Source: Verrucomicrobiota bacterium (lineage in GTDB: Bacteria > Verrucomicrobiota > Verrucomicrobiia > Opitutales > Opitutaceae). Taken from it: a stretch of DNA of 64,000 nucleotides. Of this stretch, positions 50,601-57,852 are shown piece after piece. The DNA lies in assembly GCA_023391285.1 (NCBI GenBank), contig JAEWBF010000117.1, forward strand, positions 11,168 to 75,167. Reading direction: 5' to 3'. The position numbers and the translations under genes are program-made. Position 1 is the stretch's first letter, and every line of letters begins with the position of its first letter. The notes beneath the pieces were generated by a model that worked only from the letters and a program-made list of their open reading frames with translations, was not told the origin of the DNA and did no database searches.

Positions 50601-53367
50601 CGTCAACGCCACGACGCCCGCGACAACTGCCACGTTCTCGCTCGCTCCGTCCGCCAGCCAAACGATCAATTCCCTCACTTTCGGCGGCACGGGCGCGACC
50701 CCCACGTCGACGAACAACGTGTCTCTCGGCTCGGGCAGCACGCTTACGCTGGGCGGCAACGTCACCTACCTCGCCACCAACAACCCACTCGGTTCCACCA
50801 TCTCCGGCGACGGCACACTCTCGCTCGGCAGCGGACAACGCACGTTCAACATCGGCAACTCGTCCAACGCCAGCACCGATCTCGCGATCAGCAGCAACAT
50901 CACCGGAACGGGCAGCCTCTTGAAAACCGGCGCCGGCACGCTCGCTCTCTCCGGCTCCAACAACACCTTCTCCGGCGGCGTCATCGTTGACCAGGGCACC
51001 CTCCTCGCCGTCGGCACCACGTCCGAAGGCGGCTTCAAAGCGCTCGGCAACTACAGCAGCGTCGTCGTCCCCACCACCGTCGTCACGGTCAACAACGGCG
51101 CCACCCTCGCCGTCCAGAACACCAGCTTTGCTCCGCCCGCCACGCAAACCAAGCAGCTCCTCAACATCTCCCTCAGCGGCACCGGCGCCGACGGCGGTGG
51201 CGCCCTCCAAAATCTCGGCGGCCTCAACACCTGGCTCGGCAACATCTCCCTCGCCGGCAACACCACCATCCAGAATCACCAGGGCGGTAACAACAACACC
51301 CTCTTCCTCGGACCCTACGTCCAAATTTCCCCGACCGCGGTCGAGCTCAACAACAACGCCCTCACCTTCATCGGCGCCGGCGACGTTTACATCAGCAGCG
51401 CTCTGGGCAAAAGCACCGGCGACACCGGCAGCCTCAACATCAACCTCACCAACGGCGGCCATGGCACCGGCGTAAACAGCATCACCCTCGCCGGCCCCCA
51501 AAACTTCTACACCGGCGCCACCAACGTGAACAACGGCTGGCTGCGCATGCTCGTCGACGCCGGCAACCACCCCAACGCCGGCATCCTCGGTTCCCTCACG
51601 ATCGGCGATGGTATCGGCGCCGCCAATACCGCCGTCGTCAGCAATTACTACATCGAGCAAATCGCCAACAACGCCGCCGTCACCATCAAGTCCGACGGTC
51701 TCCTCGATCTCGCTACCGGCAGCGTCAACGAAACCCTCTCCAACATCACGCTCCAGGGCGGCCGCATCGCCACCGGCACCGGCAATCTCTACATGACCGG
51801 CACCATCGCCGCCCAAACTGCCGGCACTTCTACGATCGACGGCAACATCGGCATGCAAAACTCCGGCGGCGGTCCCACTCGCATCTTCTCCGTCGATTCC
51901 GGCAGCACCCTCCTCGTCAACGCCAAGCTGTTCGGCGGCGACTACAACAAGACCGGCGACGGCCGCATGATCGTCACGTCCGACAGCCTCTCCTCCGGCT
52001 ACAACGGCCTCACCACCGTCCAAGGCGGCACCCTCACTCTCCGCCACAGCGGCGCTCTTGGCCAACATACCGTTGGCGCAGCCTCCAGCGGCACCGTCGT
52101 CCAAAACGGCGCCACGCTCCAGCTCGACGGCACCAGCAGCAACCTCGGCATCCAATACGAAGCGCTCACCCTCGCCGGTTCCGGCTACAACAACCAGGGC
52201 GCGCTCAACAGCCTCGCCGGCAGCAACACCTGGAACAACGCCACCATCACGCTTTCCGACTCCGCCACGATCAACACCACCGCCGGCACCTTCTCCATCG
52301 GCGGCCGCATCGGTTCGACCGCCGGCTCTGGCCAGACCCAAACCCTCACCGTCACCGGATCCGGCAACACCAACATCACCGGCTCCATCAAAGACAATAT
52401 CGGGCCCCAACCGACCTACGCCGACCTCCACACCGGCACGCTCGCTCTCAATAAAACCGGCTCAGGGACCCTGACCCTCTCCGGCCTCAACACCTTCACG
52501 GGCGCGATCAACGTCAACCAAGGCACGTTGGCAGTCACCGCCAACAACAGCCTCGGCGCTCACACCAACGCCGTCACCGTTCAGTCCGGCGCCACGTTTG
52601 CCCTCTCCGGCGGTAACAATTATACGAATACGATCGGCCGCCTCGAAGGCACGGGCCTCGTCAGCATCGCCTCGGCCACCGTGCTCAAGGTCAACAACAC
52701 CACCGCCAACACCTTCGACGGCCGCCTCTCCGGCCAAGGCCTCTTCGACAAGGTCGGCGCCGGCACCTTCACCTTCTCGTCCACCGCCAACACCGATGCC
52801 TTCAACTTCGACGGCACCGTCCGCCTCTCCAACGGCACGCTCGAGTTCGCCGGCGGCTCCGGTGTTCTGAACACGTCCACCGACGCGCTCTTCATCAACA
52901 CCCTCGAACTCACCGGCGGCACCCTCCTCCTCTCCGAAGCGTTCATCAACGTCGGCACCCTCAACATCACCGGCGACACCATCCTCGATTTCGGCGCCAC
53001 CGGGCACTCCATCCTCAACGCCACCAACATCTACATCGCCGCTGGCAAGACCCTCCTCATCCGCAACTGGACCAGCGAGGTCGACTTCCTCTTCGCCAAC
53101 GCCGATTTCCGCCAAAACAACGGCAGCGGCACCCTTGCCCTTTTCAACCAGATCGGCACTCACCCCGAAAACCAGGTCCACTTCGAAGGCGATCCGCAGT
53201 CCCCCGACGGCAGCCACACCACTTGGATCAACTACGACTATGACGGGTTCACCAACTGGGAAATCCGTCCGATCCCCGAGCCTTCCACTTACGGCGCGAT
53301 CCTGACCGGTGCTTCTCTCGCCTTTCTCCTCTACCGCCGCTCGCGGAAAGCGAAATCAAAGTCCTGA
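47611..53367 (+). CDS. Exported autotransporter-associated beta-strand repeat protein with PEP-CTERM tail
   Basis: A 1918-residue protein. A signal peptide covers about residues 1-39 (hydrophobic core VLKALCCVLGAFVLSN, cleavage near LFAQ). The long body consists of beta-strand repeats of the type GTLTLTGxNTYTGxTTIxxGTLQIG; three near-identical 69-residue units lie at residues 292-429 and 891-959. There is no C-terminal beta-barrel. Instead the protein ends with a PEP-CTERM signal: IPEPSTYGAI (PEP at residue 1889), a membrane segment ILTGASLAFLLYR and a basic cluster RRSRKAKSKS. The tail should be processed by an exosortase, none of which is in the window. Probably a surface or matrix protein linked to extracellular polysaccharide. 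The ATG is not preceded by a Shine-Dalgarno. Confidence 0.9.
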   Translation: MRLQPLHRFVPSGTIVLKALCCVLGAFVLSNLSSSLFAQTTLYFDAASGNGLGSGSGTVSWNSSTWNTQSNGNGGRANWTNGRLARFNAGSGAYTVNVTAATTFAGATVDNGQVTITASGAGTLALSANSAFNIAAGKGLNIATALGGNYSLTKSGNGILTLSSSNTYTGGTTLTAGTLGIGHNNALGSGTLTLNGGTLSASGGARSIANNLTLSANSTIAGSDNLTVTGTFTNTANRTLTINNSGLTTLGNISLSNSNTARTLTIAGTGNTTVSGVIANGGTGAGNLTKSGNGTLTLTGTNTYTGTTTISGGTLQIGAGGTTGSIAGTSIVNNAALAFDRSNDLTYAGVVSGTGSVTKAGNGTLTLTGANTYTGTTTISGGTLQIGSGGTTGSVASTSIVNNAALVFNRSNAVTYSGVISGTGSVIKAGSGTLTLSGSNTYTGDTAIQAGILQTTGSNRIADGSNLNIGAAGTFQFDWGGNSETVGALSGSGTLSLRGSTFTTSTSADTFFSGTITDSYGVFRKAGTGNLTLTGNNTYTGITYIDGGTLIAASSNALGGSTSGNVIANNATLALQGDITLTEGSFSVQGTGDGGVGAIYNISGNNTLAATLNLAGATTVGSATGTLTLGGLSLGSNVTFAGNGNFASNGVINGSGTLIKTGAGTLTLSGGAANTYGATNVNEGTVILAKSDGISALGHGAITIGDGSGGAGSAIVQLAGNNQIVDHAPSITFNSDGRLDLNGYSETLNVISGSGGQIALGGGSLALGVSSGSSTFGGTITGAGTFTKLGSGVVTLSGANTYTAATVIEAGILRAGAANAFSSGSAVSLANVSSAILDLNGFNQSIGSLSGGGSTGGNVTLGSASLTVGADNSNTAFGGVISGSGNLIKVGSGNLTLTGSSTYTGTTTISAGTLQIGAGGTTGSIASTSIVNNANLAFDRSDATSFSGTISGSGALTKLGSGTLTLTNANTYTGATTINNGTLQLNGTNVLSNPDIVVNATTPATTATFSLAPSASQTINSLTFGGTGATPTSTNNVSLGSGSTLTLGGNVTYLATNNPLGSTISGDGTLSLGSGQRTFNIGNSSNASTDLAISSNITGTGSLLKTGAGTLALSGSNNTFSGGVIVDQGTLLAVGTTSEGGFKALGNYSSVVVPTTVVTVNNGATLAVQNTSFAPPATQTKQLLNISLSGTGADGGGALQNLGGLNTWLGNISLAGNTTIQNHQGGNNNTLFLGPYVQISPTAVELNNNALTFIGAGDVYISSALGKSTGDTGSLNINLTNGGHGTGVNSITLAGPQNFYTGATNVNNGWLRMLVDAGNHPNAGILGSLTIGDGIGAANTAVVSNYYIEQIANNAAVTIKSDGLLDLATGSVNETLSNITLQGGRIATGTGNLYMTGTIAAQTAGTSTIDGNIGMQNSGGGPTRIFSVDSGSTLLVNAKLFGGDYNKTGDGRMIVTSDSLSSGYNGLTTVQGGTLTLRHSGALGQHTVGAASSGTVVQNGATLQLDGTSSNLGIQYEALTLAGSGYNNQGALNSLAGSNTWNNATITLSDSATINTTAGTFSIGGRIGSTAGSGQTQTLTVTGSGNTNITGSIKDNIGPQPTYADLHTGTLALNKTGSGTLTLSGLNTFTGAINVNQGTLAVTANNSLGAHTNAVTVQSGATFALSGGNNYTNTIGRLEGTGLVSIASATVLKVNNTTANTFDGRLSGQGLFDKVGAGTFTFSSTANTDAFNFDGTVRLSNGTLEFAGGSGVLNTSTDALFINTLELTGGTLLLSEAFINVGTLNITGDTILDFGATGHSILNATNIYIAAGKTLLIRNWTSEVDFLFANADFRQNNGSGTLALFNQIGTHPENQVHFEGDPQSPDGSHTTWINYDYDGFTNWEIRPIPEPSTYGAILTGASLAFLLYRRSRKAKSKS
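48484..48897 (+). repeat. Two tandem 207-bp (69-residue) repeats inside the PEP-CTERM protein gene
   Basis: Units at 48484-48690 and 48691-48897 encode G-x-GTLTLTG-x-NTYTGTTTISGG, then LQIG-x-GGTTGS, a TSIVNNAAL block and SGTGSV-x-KAG. They differ at only about ten residues. A third, more diverged copy lies separately at 50281-50487. The conservation suggests recent duplication or gene conversion. Confidence 0.85.
50281..50487 (+). repeat. Third copy of the 69-residue repeat unit
   Basis: Encodes the same 69-residue unit (NLTLTGSSTYTGTTTIS..., TSIVNNANLAFDRS, SGSGALTKL) as the tandem pair near 48484, separated from it by about 1.4 kb of other beta repeats. The unit length is identical, which supports a fixed structural module. 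Confidence 0.8.
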
Positions 53368-53380
53368 TTCGCTCATGGAG

Positions 53381-53400
53381 GCGCGGTGCCCTCACCGCGC
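53381..53400 (+). terminator. Hairpin between converging PEP-CTERM gene and uvrB
   Basis: GCGCGGTG (53381-53388) and CACCGCGC (53393-53400) form a perfect 8-bp GC-rich stem around CCCT. It lies 13 bp after the repeat-protein stop and 41 bp beyond the uvrB stop. No T-run follows; a bidirectional terminator or a dispersed hairpin repeat. Confidence 0.5.
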
Positions 53401-53441
53401 TTAGTCGCGCCCACGCGCAACCATCACCGCGCCGCTCGAGT

Positions 53442-55481
53442 TCACCGCCGCTTCCCTCGCACCGCCGCCGCCTTCTTCCGCGCGCCTCCACCATATCCCG
53501 CCGTCGTCTTCTTCACCGGCTTCCGATAGTCGCCCGTTTTCAGGGCATTGATCTGGTCTCGCAGAATTGCGGCGCGTTCGAATTCCAAGCGCCCTGCCGC
53601 CTCCTGCATCTCGTCTTCCAACTCCGCGATCACCGCAGCCACGTCATCCGAGGCTTCCGCCACCACCGACTCCTCATGTTCGCCCGTGCCGTCGTAAACG
53701 TGCAAACTCGACTGCGCCGCGCGTTTCACACTCCGCGGCGTGATCCCGTGTTCAACATTGTAAGCGAGCTGCTTCTCCCGCCGATACTTCACCGTTTCCA
53801 CCGTGCGCCGGATCGATTCGGTGATGTTGTCGGCATAAAAAATCACGCGTCCCTTTTCGTGCCGCGCCGCCCGCCCCGCCGTTTGCACCAAACTCGTCTC
53901 GCTGCGCAGGAATCCTTCCTTGTCCGCATCTAGAATCGCCACCAGCGCCACTTCCGGCAGATCGAGCCCCTCGCGCAGGAGGTTGATTCCGATCAACACA
54001 TCGAAATTCCCCAATCGCAGATTCCGCAAAATCTCCACCCGCTCGATCGCATCGATGTCCGAGTGCAAATACTCCACGCGAATCTTCGCGTCCCGCAGAT
54101 AACTCGTCAGGTCCTCCGACAACCGTTTCGTCAACGTCGTCACCAACACACGCTCGCCCGCTGCAGTCGCCGCCTTGATCTCGCCAATCAGATTCTCGAC
54201 CTGGTTCTTCGTCGTTCGAATCGAAATCTCCGGATCGAGCAAACCCGTCGGTCGCACCAATTGCTCCGCGATCACCGCGGAACGCTTCAATTCGAATTCC
54301 GCCGGCGTCGCCGAAACATACAGCGTCTGCCCCGTGATCTGCTCGAACTCTTCGAACGTCTGCGGGCGATTATCCAGCGCCGACGGCAGCCGAAATCCGA
54401 AATTCACCAGGTTCTCTTTCCGGGCCCGATCGCCATTCGACATCCCGCCAATCTGCGGCACCGTCGCGTGGCTTTCGTCGATCATCAGCAAAAAATCCTT
54501 CGGGAAGAAATCGATCAGGCAAAACGGCCGCTCGCCGGGTTTTCTCCCGGTCAAATGCCGCGAGTAGTTCTCGATGCCATTGCAGAATCCCATCTCCTGC
54601 AGCATCTCCAAATCGTAGTTCGTCCGCATCCGGATCCGCTGCGCTTCGAGATAAAGTCCCTTCTGCTCGAAATACGCGACGCGCTCCTCCAGCTCCGCCT
54701 TGATCGCGCGAATCGCCGGATCCAGTTTCCCTCGCGACGTCACGTATTGGTTCGCCGGATATAAATCGAACTGGTTCAGCGTGCGCAGCACCTGCCCCGT
54801 CGTTGGATCGAACTCGCTGATTCCTTCCACTTCGTCGCCGAAAAACTCCACCCGCAGCCCGTGTTCGAGATACGCCGGCATCACGTCCACCACGTCGCCG
54901 CGCACGCGAAACGTCCCGCGCTTCAAATCGTAGTCGTTGCGATCGTAGATATTGTCCACCAGCCGCTCCAGGAATCGATTCCGCCCGAGCTGCGCGCCGC
55001 GCTGAATCGGAATGCGCAGCTCCGTAAACTCCTGCGGCGAACCCAATCCGTAAATGCACGACACACTCGCCACCACGATGACGTCGCGCCGCGACACCAA
55101 CGAACTCGTCGTCGCCATCCGCAGCCGCTCGATCTCTTCGTTGATCGAGGAATCTTTCTCGATGTAGGTGTCGCTCGAAGCGATGTAGGCCTCGGGCTGA
55201 TAGTAATCGTAGTAGCTGACAAAATACTCGACCGCGTTCTCCGGGAAGAAGTTCTTGAACTCCGAGTAAAGCTGCGCCGCGAGGGTCTTGTTGTGCGAAA
55301 TGATCAACGTCGGCCGCTCGCACTGCGCGATCACGTTCGCCATCGTGAAGGTCTTACCCGAGCCCGTGACGCCCAGCAGCGTCTGATACTTATTCTCTGC
55401 CCGAATCGACGCGACGAGTTTCTCGATCGCCTGAGGCTGATCTCCCGTGGGCTGGTAGTCGGCGTTGAGCTTGAAAAGCAT
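53442..55481 (-). CDS. uvrB: Excinuclease ABC subunit UvrB
   Basis: A 679-residue nucleotide-excision-repair helicase-like protein. Walker A GVTGSGKTFTMANV is near residue 38 and the DNA-binding beta-hairpin is in SYYDYYQPEAYI. Also present are the DEAD-like LLMIDESHATVPQ, motif V/VI patterns GINLLREGLDLPEVAL and TAGRAARHEKGRV, and a C-terminal UVR coiled coil (LEDEMQEAAGRLEFERAAIL) that binds UvrC. The tail ends in a basic, lysine/arginine-rich stretch. UvrB verifies damage after UvrA loading. It is adjacent to a membrane-protein gene with a 53-bp gap; uvrA/uvrC are not in view. Confidence 0.97.
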   Translation of the reverse strand: MLFKLNADYQPTGDQPQAIEKLVASIRAENKYQTLLGVTGSGKTFTMANVIAQCERPTLIISHNKTLAAQLYSEFKNFFPENAVEYFVSYYDYYQPEAYIASSDTYIEKDSSINEEIERLRMATTSSLVSRRDVIVVASVSCIYGLGSPQEFTELRIPIQRGAQLGRNRFLERLVDNIYDRNDYDLKRGTFRVRGDVVDVMPAYLEHGLRVEFFGDEVEGISEFDPTTGQVLRTLNQFDLYPANQYVTSRGKLDPAIRAIKAELEERVAYFEQKGLYLEAQRIRMRTNYDLEMLQEMGFCNGIENYSRHLTGRKPGERPFCLIDFFPKDFLLMIDESHATVPQIGGMSNGDRARKENLVNFGFRLPSALDNRPQTFEEFEQITGQTLYVSATPAEFELKRSAVIAEQLVRPTGLLDPEISIRTTKNQVENLIGEIKAATAAGERVLVTTLTKRLSEDLTSYLRDAKIRVEYLHSDIDAIERVEILRNLRLGNFDVLIGINLLREGLDLPEVALVAILDADKEGFLRSETSLVQTAGRAARHEKGRVIFYADNITESIRRTVETVKYRREKQLAYNVEHGITPRSVKRAAQSSLHVYDGTGEHEESVVAEASDDVAAVIAELEDEMQEAAGRLEFERAAILRDQINALKTGDYRKPVKKTTAGYGGGARKKAAAVRGKRR

Positions 55482-55534
55482 GCAGCTCGCACCCTGCTGC
55501 GGGTAAGGCGCGTTTTCAACCCGGCCTTTTCAAC

Positions 55535-56191
55535 TCACACCGCCGCCGCCCGCCGCGAACGCCACCGGCGCGTGCCCGCCTGCACCAACACCGTGCCGGC
55601 CAAATACAACCCCGCTGCGACCACCATCCAGCCGCGCACGAACAGCCACGCCTCGCGCCCGCGATACCACACGCTTCCTCGTCGCTCCTCCTCCGCCTGC
55701 ACCACCGCCTCGATCTCCGTGCGCTCGGCCTCCAATCTCTCCGCCTCCCAACGCAGCCGCTGCAATTCCTGCTGCAACGTCGACGCTTTCGCCACCGCCT
55801 CGACGTGCATCGCTTCCACTTTGGCCAGCCGCTCCCGATTCAACCGCTGCTGCTCACGGTTTCCGCCAAACCAGCTCCAGGTGCTCGTCAGGCCTTTCAA
55901 CTCGCCGATCAGCTTCTCCGAGCGCAACGCCCGTTCCTGCTCCGGCGGCAGCTCCACCTCGAGCTGTTCGATTTTGTGCCGCGCGCTGGCGATCTTTTCG
56001 TCGAGGACCGCCCGCTGCATTCGCGCTCCTTGCTCTTCCTTCATCTTCGCGCGATCGCTCGCGAGCAGCCACCCACCCAGCGCCATCACCACGATCCCAC
56101 CGCCCAGAACCACCGCTGGCGCGAGCGACGCCACGCGAAGAATCGATCGATGAAATGTCAGCGCGAACATGAGTCGATGGCTTGTCACCAT
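55535..56191 (-). CDS. Uncharacterised membrane protein with central coiled coil
   Basis: A 218-residue protein of unknown family. One hydrophobic segment is near the N-terminus (about residues 20-44, VASLAPAVVLGGGIVVMALG). A charged, heptad-like coiled coil follows from about residue 48 to 170 (KMKEEQGARMQRAVLDEKIA and onward), and a second hydrophobic segment lies near residues 185-203. Both ends would be anchored in the membrane with the coiled coil on one side. The start could be ATG 56170 (MFALTFHR) instead of 56191. It is divergent from gdhA and upstream of uvrB in the same direction. Confidence 0.55.
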   Translation of the reverse strand: MVTSHRLMFALTFHRSILRVASLAPAVVLGGGIVVMALGGWLLASDRAKMKEEQGARMQRAVLDEKIASARHKIEQLEVELPPEQERALRSEKLIGELKGLTSTWSWFGGNREQQRLNRERLAKVEAMHVEAVAKASTLQQELQRLRWEAERLEAERTEIEAVVQAEEERRGSVWYRGREAWLFVRGWMVVAAGLYLAGTVLVQAGTRRWRSRRAAAV

Positions 56192-56265
56192 TGCTAAACC
56201 TTTCCCGCCGCCCTAAGTTCCCGCGAAGCGCGCGTCTGTCTTCGCCGCGCTCCGTTCTCGCCGCC

Positions 56266-57540
56266 ATGTCCAAAGTCATCGTTTCGAGTCTCTACGAATC
56301 CGACGTCTTCAAGATGGCTTGCCGCCAGTTCGACAAGGCGGCCGACGCCATCAATCTCCCGGAAAACCTCCGCGACCGCACCAAATACCCGCGCCGCTGC
56401 CTCGCCGTCGCGCTGCCGATTCGCCGCGACGACGGCAGCATCACCGTTTTCGAGGGCTATCGCGTTCAACACAACCTCTCCACCGGCCCATCGAAAGGCG
56501 GCATCCGGTTTTCGCTTAACGTCACGATCGGCGAAGTCGCCGCGCTCGCGATGTGGATGAGTTGGAAATGCTCCCTCGTCGGCCTCCCCTACGGCGGCGC
56601 CAAGGGCGGCGTGATCGTCGATCCGCGTCAACTCTCCGAAGCCGAACTCGAGCGTCTCTCCCGTCGCTACATGCAGGAGATCGCTTCCTTCATCGGTCCT
56701 CAGGTCGACGTGCCGGCGCCCGACATGGGCACGAACGAGAAGGTCATGGGTTGGATGATGGACACATATTCCAATCACGTCGGCCAAAACTCTCCCGCGA
56801 TCGTCACCGGCAAACCTCTTTCGCTCGGCGGCTCCCAGGGCCGACGCGAGGCGACCGGCGCCGGCGTCGCTTACCTCGCGAAGCGTTATCTCGAAGACCT
56901 TAACATCGCGCCCAACAACGCCACCGCCGTCGTGCAGGGTTTTGGTAACGTCGGCAGCGAAGCCGCGCTCGCCCTCCAAAACTACGGCGTCCGCATCATC
57001 GGCATTTCCGACTACACCGGCGGCATCTACAACGCCCGCGGCCTCGATGTCCCCAAAGCGCTCGCCTACATCCGCTCCGAAGGAACGCTCCGCGATTTCG
57101 ACGGCGGCGATGCCATCACCAATGAGCAACTCCTCGAACTCGAGTGCACCGTCCTCGCACCTTGCGCACTCGAACGCGTCATCACCGCTGATAACGCCGC
57201 CCGCCTTCGCTGCCGCATCCTCTCCGAGGGCGCCAACGGTCCCACCACCAACGGCGCCGATCGCATCCTCGAACAGCGCGACGACATCGAGCTGATCCCC
57301 GACGTGCTCTGCAATTCCGGCGGGGTCATCGTCTCCTATTTCGAATGGCTGCAGAATCTGCAGAACTTCTATTGGACCCGCGACGAGGTGCTTTCGAAGC
57401 TCTTTGCCATCCTCGATCGCGCGAAAGAGTCCGTCGACTACCAGCAGCGCAAATTCAAGTTCAGTCGTCGCCTCGCGGCGTTGACGCTCGGCATTCAACG
57501 CGTCGCCGAAGCCAAATCCGCCCGCGGACTGTTCCCGTAA
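56266..57540 (+). CDS. gdhA: Glutamate dehydrogenase-family amino acid dehydrogenase
   Basis: A 424-residue Glu/Leu/Phe/Val dehydrogenase family member. The catalytic Lys is in GLPYGGAKGGVIVDP, the catalytic Asp in VPAPDMGTNEKVMGW, and the dinucleotide motif in VVQGFGNVGSEAALAL. Early blocks GPSKGGIRFS and EGYRVQHN match glutamate dehydrogenases of the 420-residue hexameric type. The enzyme would interconvert glutamate and 2-oxoglutarate with ammonia; cofactor choice is not resolved. I took ATG 56266 since conservation begins right after it. It is divergent from the coiled-coil gene. Confidence 0.9.
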   Translation: MSKVIVSSLYESDVFKMACRQFDKAADAINLPENLRDRTKYPRRCLAVALPIRRDDGSITVFEGYRVQHNLSTGPSKGGIRFSLNVTIGEVAALAMWMSWKCSLVGLPYGGAKGGVIVDPRQLSEAELERLSRRYMQEIASFIGPQVDVPAPDMGTNEKVMGWMMDTYSNHVGQNSPAIVTGKPLSLGGSQGRREATGAGVAYLAKRYLEDLNIAPNNATAVVQGFGNVGSEAALALQNYGVRIIGISDYTGGIYNARGLDVPKALAYIRSEGTLRDFDGGDAITNEQLLELECTVLAPCALERVITADNAARLRCRILSEGANGPTTNGADRILEQRDDIELIPDVLCNSGGVIVSYFEWLQNLQNFYWTRDEVLSKLFAILDRAKESVDYQQRKFKFSRRLAALTLGIQRVAEAKSARGLFP

Positions 57541-57578
57541 TCGGCCGCGCTCCGCTTCAACCACACGAAAACTTGCGC

Positions 57579-57616
57579 CGTTTCGCGTGTATCCGAATTT
57601 CCCCTATCGCGAAACG
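57579..57616 (+). promoter_or_regulatory. 9-bp inverted repeat after gdhA
   Basis: Arms CGTTTCGCG and CGCGAAACG are exact reverse complements separated by 20 bp (AT-richer spacer). About two helical turns separate the arms, compatible with a regulator dimer or, less likely, a loop-poor terminator after gdhA (stop 57540). Confidence 0.35.
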
Positions 57617-57623
57617 CGCCTCC

Positions 57624-57637
57624 TGACAGTTTTGTCA
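57624..57637 (+). promoter_or_regulatory. TGACA-N4-TGTCA dyad
   Basis: A short perfect 5-bp dyad with a 4-bp centre directly after the larger inverted repeat. This half-site spacing is seen in many dimeric regulator sites; it could also be the tip of a weak terminator hairpin (the following bases are TTTGCC). Confidence 0.25.
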
Positions 57638-57852
57638 TTTGCCCGATCCGTTCGCGCGCTGACGGCAAATTGCACGCCGCTCGCCGCGCGGAGTCGCGTC
57701 GCGAAAAAAGCCCATCGCTGATTTCTCGGCACTTATGCACTGCGCAGGCCATGGCATGATCATGGCTTGTCGCTTCCGCACGCCTCGACGCTGCGCCGGC
57801 CGAACAAATCGCTGGCGCCGCATACAATGCTTCCGCGCTGTCCGCGAAATTT

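Larger units (their letters stand above)
57541..57852 (+). other. 312-bp intergenic region with two inverted repeats and a possible promoter
   Basis: The largest non-coding gap. It holds CGTTTCGCG (57579-57587) and CGCGAAACG (57608-57616), a perfect 9-bp dyad with a 20-bp spacer, and TGACA-GTTT-TGTCA (57624-57637). A TACAAT hexamer (57823-57828) lies 24 bp before the glycosyltransferase start but has no good -35 box. GCCATG/CATGGC (57748-57766) is a further weak dyad. No gene is supported here. Confidence 0.6.

Noticed and set aside
50284..52431. A 715-codon minus-strand open frame inside the PEP-CTERM gene
   Set aside because: Composition is dominated by G, A, V, D and E and mirrors the Thr/Asn/Gly-rich repeats of the real gene. 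No domain or start context supports it.
48000..53000. Possible CRISPR-like or satellite array
   Set aside because: The repeats are in frame, encode beta-strand modules and lack uniform spacers; they are explained by the protein.
57748..57766. GCCATG/CATGGC dyad as an operator
   Set aside because: Short, and built from overlapping CATG words that are common by chance in this sequence.
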